A stretch of 64,000 nucleotides of DNA from positions 52,445,119 through 52,509,118 of the forward strand of contig CM043952.1 of NCBI GenBank assembly GCA_014529385.2. Reading direction: 5' to 3'. The notes beneath the pieces were generated by a model, which was not told where the DNA came from, made no database searches, and worked only from the letters and a program-made list of their open reading frames with translations. The DNA is from Adiantum capillus-veneris. Taxonomy: Eukaryota; Streptophyta; Polypodiopsida; Polypodiales; Pteridaceae. Within the stretch, counting starts at the first letter, position 1, and each line of letters starts with the position of its first letter. A program made the translations under genes and the position numbers. This document shows positions 1-11,549 of the stretch, piece by piece.

Positions 1-697
1 GATTTAAAGCATGAGACAAATACAAAGCCGGCGAGCCATAGCCCCCACGGTTGGTAAAATATTATCTCAAAATCACGAGAGTGCTTTTTCATAACTCTTT
101 ATCATGTAACAACTCTTTATCATAAAATCCATTATTAATATTAGTTTAATTCTTCTCTCTTAAGACTTATTTTCTCCAAACATGTTCAGTGATAAGAACA
201 ATATAATAAACACAAGACCGTTGCATTTATTATAGTTGCAAATAGATTGAATTTTTTTTCATAACAACTATTTTTTTCTCACAAATACACATATTAAAGG
301 TCTACATTGACACAAGTAACATGAAATCGGTTGAAGAGTTTAGAATGGTCAAGTGGTGGAGATATAAAATGTACACAATTAGGATGACTTAACATAGGTA
401 TAGTTGAATACTCAAAAGGATACATCTATGTACCCAATATCACATGGTGTTCTAGTATACGGGATCTTAGCTCAACAACTATCTAAAATAACAAAGTGAA
501 AGACATTTGATAGCAATATCGTAAATAAAATTCAATTTTTTCTTTTTATTAATGGTCAAATGGCTATATTTTTAAAAATTAAAAGTGATCATTCAGCTCG
601 AGAATGGGTTTCTTCATGAGAGTGAGAGATGAATGGCAGAAAAGGACTACTCTGCTCACAACAAATGGCCATGGTAGAGGCACCTTTTGGGGGGGTC
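1..697. other. AT-rich sequence without recognised gene
   Basis: This stretch left of Copia A is AT-rich with short homopolymer runs. No reading frame longer than a few dozen codons shows a recognisable motif. I see no RNA gene, LTR or terminal repeat. The last five bases before the Copia A LTR are GGGGG and are treated as its target duplication. Confidence 0.5.
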
Positions 698-702
698 GGG
701 GG

Positions 703-941
703 TGTTGGAGCTATATATGGCTCACTCTACTCAACTTGGTCTCACCTATATATTGTATCTTTTCCTCAATATGAATTAGTCTTTGGGAGCGGTACATGGT
801 GTGTCTCTTGTTTCTTGGTGTGTACATGGTGTGTCTCACCTATATATTGTATCTTTTACTCAATATGAATCAGTCTTTGGGAGCGGTACATGGTGTGTCG
901 ACATCTTGTCTCATCTCTCTCTTTCTCTCTACATCCCAACA
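703..941 (+). repeat. 5' LTR of Copia A
   Basis: Starts TGTTGGAGCT and ends CA directly before the primer binding site. It matches the 3' LTR at 17851 and the LTR of Copia B at 6471-6617, but is 239 bp instead of 142-147. The extra length is an internal tandem duplication: the GGAGCGGTACATGG block occurs near 785 and again near 881, each copy preceded by the AATATGAAT box. Confidence 0.88.
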
Positions 942-953
942 TGGTATCAGAGC
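942..953 (+). other. Primer binding site of Copia A
   Basis: TGGTATCAGAGC directly abuts the LTR end. It is complementary to the 3' end of plant initiator methionine tRNA, the standard primer of plant Copia elements and chromoviruses. Confidence 0.92.
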
Positions 954-1411
954 GGTAATGTACATGGAACTTTTCATCCAAAACTTGTTTGTCTGCTCAG
1001 GCTCTTCGATTTGAGTTCTAGATTTGCGTCAATCAGAGCTCGCAATAGAAAGTTATGTTGTTTTTACTGTAATTGAGCTTGACGCAGCTTTTGTCCTCAT
1101 GCGTCTTTGTGAAGCATCTGCGATAATTTTTCTAATTTTGGCATCAACTTTTTTGAGCAAATTTAGCTTTTTTCTATTCATATTGTGGCCGTCAATTTTG
1201 CATCTCACGTCACTCTATTTTGAGGACTCTTTTATTAATAACATCTTCTTTTTTTTGCTTTTTTCGGTGACGTCTCTCACATCTTTGGACGTTTATTGAG
1301 CATCCTTCTTGCGTTTATCATTAACAGAACACACTCACCATATTTCTCTCGTTCTCAATTACAGACTTTACCATATATTGTGTGCAGATTCTATGATCTT
1401 ATCTTATACGT

Positions 1412-2282
1412 TGTTGGGAAACAAGCAAACCGAAACACCTCTATCTTGATGTCACCCAAGAGCATTGAAGGAGCACTACAAGAACACCAAAAGCTTTAGA
1501 AAATCCCTCTAAAACACCACAACTCCATCAAGAGTGGTCTCCTTGGGAATTTACTGGTCGTCGCCAACCCAAGAGACTATGTCACATAGGAGCAAAACCT
1601 TGTCAAAGCTTGGATTTACAACATACACCGACCAATGCATATGAAGACAAGGGCCTCCCCTTTCACCATTGAACATCACAAACCCACAACTTCAATATCA
1701 ATTCCACAATTCATAGATACATGCCCTCCCAATCTGCCTACATACAATTTGCCACAAGGCTGCCATAGCCATAACCCTACAGAGAACTAGTCATAACTTG
1801 AAGAGCACAACTCCAATTGGGGCACTTTAAAGCTTGAGAGAAATCTTGAAAAGTGACTGGCAAGAAATCTGAAGATGACCAAATTTAAATCTACACGCCG
1901 CTACATGAAAATTGATACGAACAGAGAGCTGTCCCGGTACGACTACACGTAGAGTACGCAAGGCGAGGGCAAAAACTGCGACAAAAACCATCAAGGAGCC
2001 ACAACGACCCAAAACCTACAAATTTATGATGTTTGGATGAACTTTTTAAAGTTTGTACATGAGTTTAATTTATATACAAGGCTCACTTCAAAAAACTCAC
2101 TCACGGGCACTTACAGTAGCCCGACAACTGTCACTAGACTAGCGACTTGCATTGCATGTACATGTGCTTGCTAAACCAAGTTAAAAATCTCACAAATACA
2201 CCCCATACATCTTTTTGATACCGGTCGTCATGTCCATATGTACAAATTTACAAAAAGTAGGGTGTCAGAAATGCGCCCAACA
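1412..2282. mobile_element. Solo LTR inserted in Copia A leader
   Basis: This 871-bp block interrupts sequence that is contiguous in Copia B. The flanks read ...CTTATACGT and ACGTCTTCT..., against CTTATACGTCTTCT in Copia B, so ACGT is duplicated (1408-1411 and 2283-2286). The termini TGTTGGG and CCCAACA are perfect 7-bp inverted repeats with TG/CA ends. No coding frame is recognisable inside. The size, the ends and the short target duplication fit a solo LTR left by LTR-LTR recombination. The parent family is not otherwise seen in the window. Confidence 0.75.
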
Positions 2283-2301
2283 ACGTCTTCTTGCAACCAG
2301 A

Positions 2302-3869
2302 TATGACTATGACTATTCTCGTCAACAGCTTTCCTTCTGGCCAACGTTTTGTTCCTCCTTTCCAAGGCCAAGGATTTCCAAGCTGGAAAGAAAAGATGTT
2401 GTTAATTATTGAAAGCGATGAACTCTCTAATGTTGTCCTTAGAACTCGTGTTTGTCTGCCTTAGTCTCTTGATACGGATCATGATAATGTGCTTATCACT
2501 GAAGGATCTATATTTGAAGATTGGAATGTTGCGTATACAGATTGGCAATGAAGTGATAAAGAACTCGTCGGTATATTCTTTCTGCTCTTACTGATTTTCT
2601 TTTGCTTGATATGTATGAACTGCCTACTTTCCACGACGTATGGAAGTACCTTATTGCAAACTTTTAGAAGAAATCTATTACAGAAATACTTTATTTGAGA
2701 GGGCTCCTTAACAAGTTACAATATGAAGTTGGTACTGCCATGACCGGACATATTGAGTCTTTCAAATCTATTATTAATCAGCTTGCTGCTGCCAATGATC
2801 GTGTTCCACAAAAACAACTGATTACACTTCTCCTTGATACGGTGAAGGGCTCTTCTTATGACAACATTGTTACTATTCTCTCTAATAAAGATGGTCTTGA
2901 TTTCGACCAAACTTGCATGTCTTTAGTTGAGTACTCTCAACGTCAAGAACGACGTAATGCTGATTATGATACAACTATGATTTCACAAGAGAAGACTGAG
3001 TCACAACAGATGGAATGTGCTTTTTATGCTCGAAGGCGTCCATTTCAATGAGGAAACCGCAGACGTGGCCGTTGTGGTAATATTTTCTCTGGTCTCAGAT
3101 TTTCTAATAAGCAATGTTATTATTGCAACAAAAATGGCCGTACTGAAGATGATTGTTGGACACGTCAATATGATGAAGAACACAATATTATCACAAAACA
3201 ACCACGTTTATCTAGCAACTCTTCTTCTTCTTCTTGTGAATATTGTGGACGATCTGATCACCCCACTCATATGTGCTATAAGCATAGATTCAACACAGAT
3301 CGTAATAGAGCATATGCTACTGAACATCAAAAGAATATTGTACCAGAAACAAGATGCATCCTATGTTCAGTTGCTCCAAAAAAAATACTTCATGTACGTG
3401 ATGGATCACTTTTTATTGCCGATTCTGGTGCATGACATATCAGTCTAAGTGGCTTCATAACTATCATCCACTACCAGTTCAACGTATTGTTTATCTTGCT
3501 GATGATATACCTTGTCAAGTAAAGGGTATTGGAGATTTATATCTTGGTATCTTATCTTCTTCCACTCGAATTTTGTGAGGAGTATTACATGTACGAGATC
3601 TTCAACGTAATCTTTTTTCAGTTGCTAGACTTGTTGATCTTGATCTCTTTGTTGGATTTAATCATACCAAATGTTTAATTGAAAAACATGGACATACTAT
3701 AGGCACTGCTCCTCGAAACGGTAATTTTTTTGAACTTTATCTCAATGATGTTGTAGCAAATGTTGTCACTACTCCAGGTGATCATGATTGCAAAGTATGG
3801 AATCATTGTTTTGTTCATGCTGATTTCTCAAAACTCCTTGATCTTCAGTGTCGTGATCTTGTTCATGGC
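2302..3869 (+). pseudogene. Copia A gag-protease-integrase N-terminal part
   Basis: The gag starts near 2302, in line with the gag start of Copia B (11549, - strand). The best preserved gag segment is 2695-3051, matching the UBN2-type capsid region. Two CCHC knuckles follow near 3117-3170 and 3237-3282 in shifted frames. The protease stretch near 3420 lacks about 10 bases compared with Copia B, which removes the catalytic context and shifts the frame. The GAG-pre-integrase segment (HHCC type) runs up to 3869, where the CACTA element splits it between the codons for V-H-G and M-D-L. The frame resumes at 15137. Many stops and frameshifts make it non-functional. Confidence 0.82.
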
Positions 3870-3889
3870 CACTACAAGAGGTTGTGTGC

Positions 3890-4125
3890 TCTTGTGACGC
3901 TGTTAGCGACGGAAATACACTGGGTTTTTATAACCCCCGACGTCAAAAAAACCGTCGCTAATAGCGTCGCTATATGCGACGCTATAGGCGTCGCTATATA
4001 GAGACGCTCATAGCGACGGTCATAGCGACGATTATAGTGACGTTTACACAGAAGTCTATAGCGACGCTCCAGAGCCATAAATAGCGACGGTTATAGCGAC
4101 GCCCGAGAGAATTTTTTTTTGGTGA
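3890..4125. repeat. Left subterminal TAGCGACG repeat array of the CACTA
   Basis: About a dozen copies of TAGCGACG or close variants (GCGTCGCTA in the other orientation) lie within 240 bp of the left terminus, some arranged as small inverted pairs. In En/Spm elements such subterminal motifs are bound by the regulatory TnpA protein. That role is inferred here from position and family. Confidence 0.8.
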
Positions 4126-4627
4126 CAGGGCATTGAATGCCCTGCCACCCATCAACCATATTGTACTTGATTCACTTTTTTAAAAAAAGTGCAAGGGTAG
4201 ATAATAGACCCAAAATAGTCACCCACAAGACGCATTGTTTGCAAAATTGACAAGCGTAAAATTGACAATTGTACACATCATAGGCAAAATGAATTGATTG
4301 GCAAATGTAATAATGACAATTGTACAACATCATAGGCATAAAGAATTGATTGGCAAAATGAACTCCGGTGACAAATGTAATAATATACATGGTTCAAAAA
4401 GACGTATAAAATCCATCTCATGATACATAAGCTATGAGAAGCCCTAAACTAATGCTATCTAGCTACGGCTAAACTGACGTCGTCTAGTCAGACATCTCAT
4501 CGCGTCCAAGCGGCGTATCTGTCGGATTCTGCAAAAAAGACAATAAGACAGCTTTCAGTAAGTATAAACATATAACGATATTTATAAAACAATACAAAAA
4601 ATAGAAAAGAGTAAACCCTAATACTAA

Positions 4628-4731
4628 CCATGCCGCCACGAGAACTGAGAATGTCCATCAGGACGTTTAAGCCCTTCCTGCCTGCGTACTCGCGCTCGTA
4701 CGGTGTGGGATCACGTCCTGTCATCGACCAC
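4628..4731 (-). CDS. Probable downstream exon of the TnpA-like gene
   Basis: On the - strand a coding-like segment (reading MTGRDPTPYEREY and onward to SSRGGM) is preceded by a good acceptor (TTTTGACAG) and followed by a donor-like GTTAGT. It lies about 150 bp downstream of the main Transposase_24 exon and in the same direction. The exon assignment is inference from splice-like signals. Between the two exons another short coding-like piece (near 4810-4880, GELAPLGERWASFEADF with a following GTAAGT) may be an intermediate exon. Confidence 0.4.
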
Positions 4732-4886
4732 TGTCAAAACATACAAAGATTTCATTATGTTAGAATTAAAAAACTCATAAACCCTAAACTATCGAACATA
4801 AAGAGCAATGCAAAAACACTTACAAAATCGGCCTCAAATGATGCCCATCCACCGCTCCCCAAGTGGTGCGAGCTCCCTGCCTCTAC

Positions 4887-5792
4887 TCACGCTCTGGCTG
4901 CATCCTTTTGTTGCTTCCACTTGTCGGGATTCTCACGCGCTGCTTTCTTCGCATTCTTCCAATCTTCTTTGGCTAGCCAATCTGGCCTGTTCCACCCATG
5001 CTTGATTGCTTTTTGTACTTCGGAACGCTTGTGTTTGCAGTATTCGCGCATTCGAATCTTTATCAGGTCTTCATTGAAGCGCTGATCCCGTGTTGGAACG
5101 GGAAACTCATCATGAAGTATGCTGATGACTCTGGCTTTTAAATCACTTGGTACTTCACTCCATTTGTTTTGTATGTAGTGTCTAAACAGCTGAGAGCAAA
5201 GACCACGCATGCGTGAGATCACCTTCTTGCCGTCATCATCCATGATGATGCCGCCGCTGAAGTCGATGGAGTAAGGCAAGTCCTCTGGCCGGTGACATGT
5301 GAACCTGGGTGTCCCGGCAGGGGTCTCTAGCGGCGTGTCGATGGGGGTACGGACGTCAGGTGTCTCCACCGGCGTCTGGGCCCCGAAGCGAGGAGTGTTG
5401 AGTGGGATGGCTCCTGGCGGAGTAGGTAGAGGTGTGTAGCTGTTAGGAACAGTCAGCCGCGCAAAACCTGGCGTAGATGGCGATGCTGTGGCTGGTGTGG
5501 GGGCGGGCAAAGAAGGGGAGGGTAAAGAGCCTCGTCGAACACGAGGCGGTGTGGAGGCATCGGCGGCGGAATCCCCACAACAACCGCCACCGCCACCACT
5601 AGAGCGCCGGTGTCTAGACGAGTGTGAAGATCGTCTCGTTGACGCCGAAGCTTCGGAGCGCGCCGAATGCTCCAAAAGAGAGGGAGATGCGGATGGAGTA
5701 GAAATGCGCCATGATGCGCCAGAGCGATGACGCTCCACGTACCACTGTCTCTGCTGCGGTGACAAAGAAGAAAGAAACTCCTCATCATCCAT
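4887..5792 (-). CDS. TnpA-like protein, Transposase_24 (Ptta/En/Spm) family
   Basis: This open frame of 301 codons reads from MDDEEFLSSLSPQQRQWYVE. The frame is open 46 codons further upstream, but a TTTAATGCAG acceptor two bases before this ATG suggests that the upstream part is intron. The first half is low-complexity, rich in Ser, Pro and Thr, with several PxxTP-like repeats (residues about 30-170). The second half (from about residue 180: ISRMRGLCSQLFRHYIQNKW to DWKNAKKAARENPDKW) matches the conserved DNA-binding region of plant Ptta/En/Spm TnpA-like proteins. Such proteins bind the subterminal repeats and assist the catalytic TnpD. The GC content is clearly higher than in the surrounding DNA. 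It ends at a TGA close to GTGAGT, so the stop may instead be an intron boundary. There is no frameshift within the exon, so this is one of the least damaged genes in the window. Confidence 0.72.
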   Translation of the reverse strand: MDDEEFLSSLSPQQRQWYVERHRSGASWRISTPSASPSLLEHSARSEASASTRRSSHSSRHRRSSGGGGGCCGDSAADASTPPRVRRGSLPSPSLPAPTPATASPSTPGFARLTVPNSYTPLPTPPGAIPLNTPRFGAQTPVETPDVRTPIDTPLETPAGTPRFTCHRPEDLPYSIDFSGGIIMDDDGKKVISRMRGLCSQLFRHYIQNKWSEVPSDLKARVISILHDEFPVPTRDQRFNEDLIKIRMREYCKHKRSEVQKAIKHGWNRPDWLAKEDWKNAKKAARENPDKWKQQKDAARA

Positions 5793-6064
5793 ACCTGCAT
5801 TAAATACACGAATATTTAAACTTAATATTGAATGAATAGAGTAGACAATGACGCAAAGACCATTAAATACAATGACGTAATGACGCATATAAATATAATG
5901 ACGCAATGAATTGAGTGATAGAAGAGGCAAGTCGAAAACTCAGAATTTTCAATCAAAAGATGTGAGCGCGAGTAGAAAAGAGCGTTATACACCATGGAAG
6001 GTAGTTAGAGAGCCAGAGCTTTTACAACACGAAGCAAAATTGTTCAAATACAATATTTATGGCT
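5793..6064. other. Probable intron/intergenic DNA of the CACTA
   Basis: AT-rich spacer between the TnpA-like exon and the upstream frame. Its right-hand edge contains a short unassigned coding-like stretch. No motif is recognised. Confidence 0.35.
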
Positions 6065-6421
6065 TTAAGAGATCTCCCTCTCATCCTCGCATAACTCAGC
6101 ATAACTTCCTATATCTATATAGAGCTCTCCGTTTAAACACATATCCTCTATTTCATTTTGTAGCTCCTCTGCATGCACCCCATATAGAGTAGTAGCATCT
6201 TGATGCTTGTCTGGCACCACAGCAGCAGCTTCTGATTGAGCATCTTCTTTGATCTCCTCCATTGATGCCGTTGTGATTGGCACATGGTAGCCTTCATACG
6301 TCCTTGCACTACGAGGGGCTACCACAGGATCTGCATCAGAGGAACGTCGTCGACTAGACTGTTCAAATTTTGCCATGATTCCACAATCTTGAGTAAAACG
6401 CTTTTTGTTGATCTGTTCCAC
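6065..6421 (-). pseudogene. Possible TnpD C-terminal (DUF4216-like) remnant
   Basis: An open frame of 118 codons on the - strand reads ...RRRSSDADPVVAPRSARTYE and onward. The pattern S-x-D-x-x-P-V-V ... R-T-Y resembles the start of the DUF4216 segment that follows the catalytic domain in plant CACTA TnpD proteins (usually ARDxNPIVGDVxYYG). The resemblance is from memory of the family pattern and is weak. The position fits: TnpD normally lies upstream of TnpA, here to the right on the - strand. The rest of such a gene would be lost where Copia B begins at 6471. It may instead be an unrelated TE exon. Confidence 0.35.
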
Positions 6422-6470
6422 CCTAAAATGTCGACCTTTACACCATGCTGCTATGTATGACTTATACTAC

Positions 6471-6617
6471 TGTTGAGATGTAGAGAGAAAGAGAGAGAGA
6501 GAGACGAGACAAGAGACACACCATATACGCTCCCAAACACTGATTCATATTGAGGACAAGATACAAATATATAGGTGAGACCAAGTTCAGTAGAGTGAGC
6601 CATATATAGCTCCAACA
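6471..6617 (-). repeat. 3' LTR of Copia B
   Basis: Read on the - strand it runs from TGTTGGAGCT (at 6617) to CATCTCAACA (at 6471), 147 bp with TG/CA ends. It is preceded by a G-rich polypurine tract (TTTGAGTGGGGG). The flank on the left is ACTAC; no matching duplication exists because the other end is missing. Confidence 0.88.
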
Positions 6618-6864
6618 CCCCCACTCAAACAAAGGTCTCTAGCTTTGGATGAAAAAACCCTTGGGGAGTTCAAGGGAAAAACCCAAGCCCCTATACAATG
6701 TGAAATATGAACCAGCGGTGATGATGTGAAAGTGAATTGTGCATCTATGTACAAATATTCAAGTGACTTAGATATCACAAGGTGCAAATGTGGAGTGTGC
6801 ATAGTGCATGGTACCTAAAAGATTACAATGTCATATGTACAAAGCTATTACAATAGAAAAGAAG

Positions 6865-9048
6865 CTAATCTAGAAAGAGTGAGGCCGAAGCAACTCCAAG
6901 CTCCGAGCGCAAGAGGATGAAACGTGACTCATTGAGGCCTTTGGTCAAAATGTCTGAAATCATCTGGTCACTTGGACAGTGTTCAACCATAATGGTTCCC
7001 TTGCGTACTTCATACCTGACATAATGATAATGGACAACAATGTGCTTTGACTTATTATGTTGAACATAGTCTTTTGCAAGACTAATAGCACTTTGGTTGT
7101 CACACCGCAAGGGTGTGCTAGAAAGAGGAGAGTGACCAATATCAACCAGCATTTGTCGAAGCCAAATCAACTCACGAGATGCAAGTGATGCCGCAACATA
7201 TTCTGACTCAGTCGTAGAAACTGCAACACAACGTTGTTTCTTGCTGGTCCAAGAAACAAGACAACCATTTATAAAGAAGCAATTTCCACTAGTAGATCGC
7301 ATAGATAAATGTGAGCTTGCCCAGTCTGCATCTGTGTAACCCAAAAGAGAAAGCGATTGCATAGAATTCGATGTGAGTTGGGGTCGATAGACTAAACAAA
7401 AATCTGTAGTGCCTTTCAAGTATTTCAATACATGCTTTGCAGCAGACCAATGCTTAAGAGAAGGACATGCAAGATGTTGTCCAAGATAGTTAGCAGCAAA
7501 CAGAATATCAGGACGAGTGTTCATGCCAACAAACGGAAGACATCCAATCAAGTTAGCATAAGGTTGATTTGTGACAAGTTGACCGCCATTGTCAGAAGTA
7601 TTCTTCATAGAGCTCGCAAGACAAGGTGTGTTGGCTAAATATGCAGATTCCATACCAAATTTTTGAATAGTATTTGCAATAAACTTTGATTGTCAAAGGA
7701 ATAAAATACCTTTTGTACGGTTCCGTTGGATTTGAATGCCAAGACAAGAGTGGATCTCTCCAAGATCCACCATATCGAATGCAGAACACAATAACTTTTT
7801 CACTTGCTGAAGAAATCCCAAATCATTGGAAACAAGGATGGTATCATCCACATAAAGAGCAAGAATCAAAAAACTGCTACCTTGGCGTTTTATGTATAAG
7901 TTGGGGTATGACGAGCAAGAGATGAATCCTTTAGAGGTGAGAAAAAGATCAAATTTTGTATACCAGGCTCGTGAAGCTTGTTTGAGACCATATAGTGCCT
8001 TATGGAGTTGAGCAACAAGGTCTTCTTTACCTGGAATAACAAACCCTTCTGGTTGTTCCATATAAATTTCCTCTTCCAAGTCACCATTAAGAAAAGCAGT
8101 TCGCACATCCATTTGATGAGCTTCTAAATCAAATTGAACAGCAAATGCCAATAAAACTCGAACACTTTTAATGCGAACAATTGGTGAAAAAGTCTCTTGA
8201 TAATCAACACCAGCTACTTGGGAGTAACCTTTTGCAACTAAACGCGCCTTGAACTTGTCAAAAGATCCATCTGCTTTTACTTTTGTTTTATACACCCACT
8301 TACATTTAATAGCTGTACGACCAGGAGGTAATTCAGTTAGTATCCATGTACCTTTAGAGATAAGAGAATTGTACTCTGCTTCCATAGCCTCTTGCCATTG
8401 ATCCTTTTGTGGTGAAGAGATAGCTTCATCATAAGTAACGGGATCTTCAGAAGTAGAAAAAGCATTATCAGCAATATCGTCATCATAAACATGACATGAG
8501 CCATGTTCAAAATCAATAGGCAGATCAACAAAAATATCAATATCATCATTGGCAACATTTGGAATGGATGGTTGTGAGGAGGAAAGTTGCTCTATAGGAA
8601 GATTTTCATCTTCTGAAAGAAATGGAAAAGCCTGAAGCAATGATTTAGTATCATCAGAATCATCCATGGACCATGAGCCTCCCATAAGCTGTTCGTTAAA
8701 ATTAGCATCACGATTCACAATTACTTTCTTGGAGGAAGGGTCATAGAATTTGTAGCCTTTGGAAGTGTCACGATATCCAATAAAAATAACTTTAAGACCA
8801 GGAGCATCAAGCTTTGTTCGTGTTTCTTTGGGAACATGAATATAAGCAATACATCCAAAGGTTCGAAAATGAGATACAGAAGGAATGTCACCTGTCCATG
8901 CTGTGATGGGTATCTTACCAGAGGGTGCAGTAGTAGGAAGATGATTTTGAATAAATGTTGCTGTCAAAGTAGCTTCAACCCAGAAAACACGAGATAAGCC
9001 AGAATGAATCAGCATACATCTTACAGCATTGAGAATAGTGCGATTCTT
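6865..9048 (-). pseudogene. Copia B reverse transcriptase-RNase H
   Basis: This continues the polyprotein frame in phase after the stop at 9049-9051. The segment 9015-7693 is RVT_2: AIKCKWVYKTK and FKARLVAKGYSQ near its middle, then the catalytic YVDD (about residues 388-391 of the 440-codon piece). A TGA at 7693-7695 replaces the Arg of the GILFLRQ motif; Copia A still has CGA there. After it the frame resumes in phase at 7653-6865 as Copia RNase H, with the acidic positions in GYTDADW, ESEYVA and CDNQSAI. It ends with ...ASASLFLD and a stop. Apart from two TGA codons the pol frame is unbroken, so this copy may have been active in the recent past. Confidence 0.88.
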
Positions 9049-10740
9049 TCATTCAGCAACACCATTCTGTTGAGGCGAATATGGAATAGTGTGTTCATGA
9101 TGAATTCCACTGTCATCACAATAACTCACAAACTCTCGAGAAACATATTCGCCTCCATTGTCACTACGAAGCTTCTTAAGGCGACGACCAGTTTGAAGTT
9201 CCGCAGCCTTGTGGAATTGTTTGAAAACAGATAAGGATTCATATTTTTGTCTAAGTAGAAATACAGTCGTATACCTTGAGAAATCATCAATGAAAGTAAT
9301 GAAGTAGCGATATTGTGATCTCGAAGAAGGTAGAGGTCCACATATATCAGTATGAACAAGATCCAAGATGTCATGAGAATGAGTTGTATTTGAAAGAGGA
9401 AAGGGTTTACGATTGTGTTTCCCAAGAGCACAAAATTCACAAATTCCCATATGGGGATGGGCTTTAAGATCCATGCCATGAACAAGATCACGACGTTGAA
9501 GATCAAGGAGTTTTGAGAAATGAGCATGAACAAAACGGTGATGCCATACTTTGCAATCATGATCACCTGGAGCAGTGACAATATTTGCTACAGCATCGTT
9601 GAGAGAGAGTTCAAATAAATTACTGTTTTGAGGAGCAGTGGCTATAGTCTGTCTATCTTTCTCAATTCGGCATTTGGTATAATCAAATCCAACAAACAGA
9701 CCAAGATCAACAAGTCTAGCAACTGAAAGAAGATTACGTTGAAGATCTGGTACATGCAATACTCCTCGCAAAATTCGAGTGGAAGAAGATAAGGTACCAA
9801 GATATAAGTCTCCAATACCCTTTACTTGACAAGTAGTATCATCAGCAAGATAAACAACACGTTGAACTGGCAGTGGATGATAGTTATGGAGCCACTTAGA
9901 CTGATATGTCATATTTCCTGTAGCACCAGAATCGACAATAAAAAGTGATCCATCACGTACATGAAGTATTCTGTCTGGAGCAACTGAACATAGGTCGACG
10001 CAGCTTGTTTCTGGTACAATGTTGTTTCGATGTTCGGTAGCATATGCTCTATTCCGATCTGTGTCGAATCGACGCTTATAGCACATATGAGTGGGATGAT
10101 CAGATCGTCCACAATATTCACAAGAAGAAGAAGAAGAGTCTCTAGATAAACGTGGTTGTTTTGTGGTAATATTGTGTTCTTCATCATATTGACGTGCCCA
10201 ACAATCATCTTTAGTATGGCCATTTCTGTTGCAGTAAGAACATTGCTTATTAGGAAATTTGAGACGAGAGAAAATATTACCGCGACGGCCACCTCTGCGG
10301 TTTCCTCGTTGAAATGGACGCCTTCGAGCATAAAAAGCACGTTCCATCTGTTGTGACTCAGTCTCCTCTTGTGAAGTCATAGCTGTATCGTGACTAGCAT
10401 TCCGACGTTCTTGACGTTGAGAGTATTCAATTAAAGACATGCAAGCTTGGTCGAAATCAAGACCATCTTTATTAGAGAGAATAGTAACAATGTTATCATA
10501 AGAAGAGTCCTTCACCGTATCAAGGAGAAGTGTAATCAGTTGCTTTTGTGGAACAGGATCACCGGCAGCAGCAAGTTGATTAATAATAGATTTGAAAGAC
10601 TCAATATGTCCCGTCATGGCAGTACCAACTTCATATTGTAACTTGTTAAGCAACCCTCTCAAATAAAGTATTTATGTAACAGATTTCTTCTGAAAGTTTG
10701 CAATAAGGTACTTCCATACGTCATGGGAAGTAGGCCTATT
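9049..10740 (-). pseudogene. Copia B gag-protease-integrase
   Basis: The open stretch of 537 codons (10662-9049) holds the UBN2-type gag (residues 1-90), two CCHC knuckles (C141-C144-H149-C154 and C181-C184-H189-C194), an aspartic protease site VDSGAT (Asp244), the HHCC pre-integrase segment (about 373-411) and the integrase core with D439, D501 and E537. A TGA directly after E537 replaces the Arg that normally begins RKNRT. A TAA at 10671-10673 separates this stretch from the preceding gag codons, which read HDVWKYLIANFQKKS up to the edge of the tandem array. All three integrase catalytic acids and the protease Asp are intact. Confidence 0.88.
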
Positions 10741-10754
10741 AGAACGAAGGCTTG

Positions 10755-11325
10755 AAGTGTGGATCGAATTTTTGGTATCTCATAGATCCACCACTTGACC
10801 ATTCTAGCCATGTATTAAAGGTAGGTGCATTCAACACTTGACCATCATAACAGTTGTAATTTTAATAAATGTTTATGGGATGAGTAGATCTTAGATCCAC
10901 CAATTGGTCATTTAGACTAAGAATTGAGAAGTAGGTGCATCAAAAATCCACCACTTGGGCATTATAACATAGGCTTCAAATGAGGATCCAATTGTTGGTG
11001 TGTCCTAGTTCCACCACTTAGCCATTCTAACCATGTCTTAAAGCTAGGTGCATTCAACACTTGGCCATCATAACACTTGTAATTTTACACAATGTTGGTG
11101 GGATGAGTAGTTCTTAGATCCGCCACTTGGCCATTTGGACTCAAAATTGGGAAGTAGGTGCATCAAAGATCCACCACTTGGCCATTATAAGAAAGCTTTG
11201 AAATGTGGATCCAATTGTTGGTGTCTCCCAGATTCACCACTTGGCCATTCTAACCATGTCTTAAAACTAGATGCATTCAACACTTGGCCATCATAACACT
11301 TGTAATTTTACACAATGTTTGTGGA
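10755..11325. repeat. Tandem array of about 223-bp units inside Copia B gag
   Basis: About 2.6 units: 10755-10978, 10979-11201 and a partial unit to 11325. Each carries repeated boxes of the type CCACTTGGCCATT(C/A)TAA and AGGTGCATTCAACACTTG. Each unit is also internally repetitive, as the TCCACCACTTGGCCAT motif recurs three or four times per unit. The array stands where Copia A has ordinary gag sequence, so it is an insertion-deletion within Copia B. Confidence 0.85.
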
Positions 11326-11549
11326 TTCCAATCTTCAAATATAGGTCCTTCAGTGATAAGCACGTTATCATTATCCGTATCAACAGGCTGAGGCGGACAA
11401 ACACGATTTCCAAGAACAACATCGGAGAGTTCATCGCCTTCAAGAATTAACAACATCTTTGCTTTCCAGCGTGGAAATCCTTGACCTTGGAAAGGAGGAA
11501 CAGAACGTTGGCCAGAAGGAAAGCCGTTGACGAGAATATTCATAGCCAT
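11326..11549 (-). pseudogene. Copia B gag N-terminal part
   Basis: The gag start codon is at 11549 on the - strand (MAMNILVNGFPSGQ). The segment matches the N-terminal DUF4219-like and capsid start of Copia gags (WKAKMLLILEGDEL). It runs to GPIFEDWN, where the tandem array interrupts the frame. The same start is recognisable in Copia A at 2302. The leader upstream, 11550-11851, has no LTR. Confidence 0.8.

Noticed and set aside
6065-6421. Host gene exon
   Set aside because: Position inside the CACTA and the S-x-D-x-x-P-V-V ... R-T-Y pattern fit a TnpD remnant better, though weakly.
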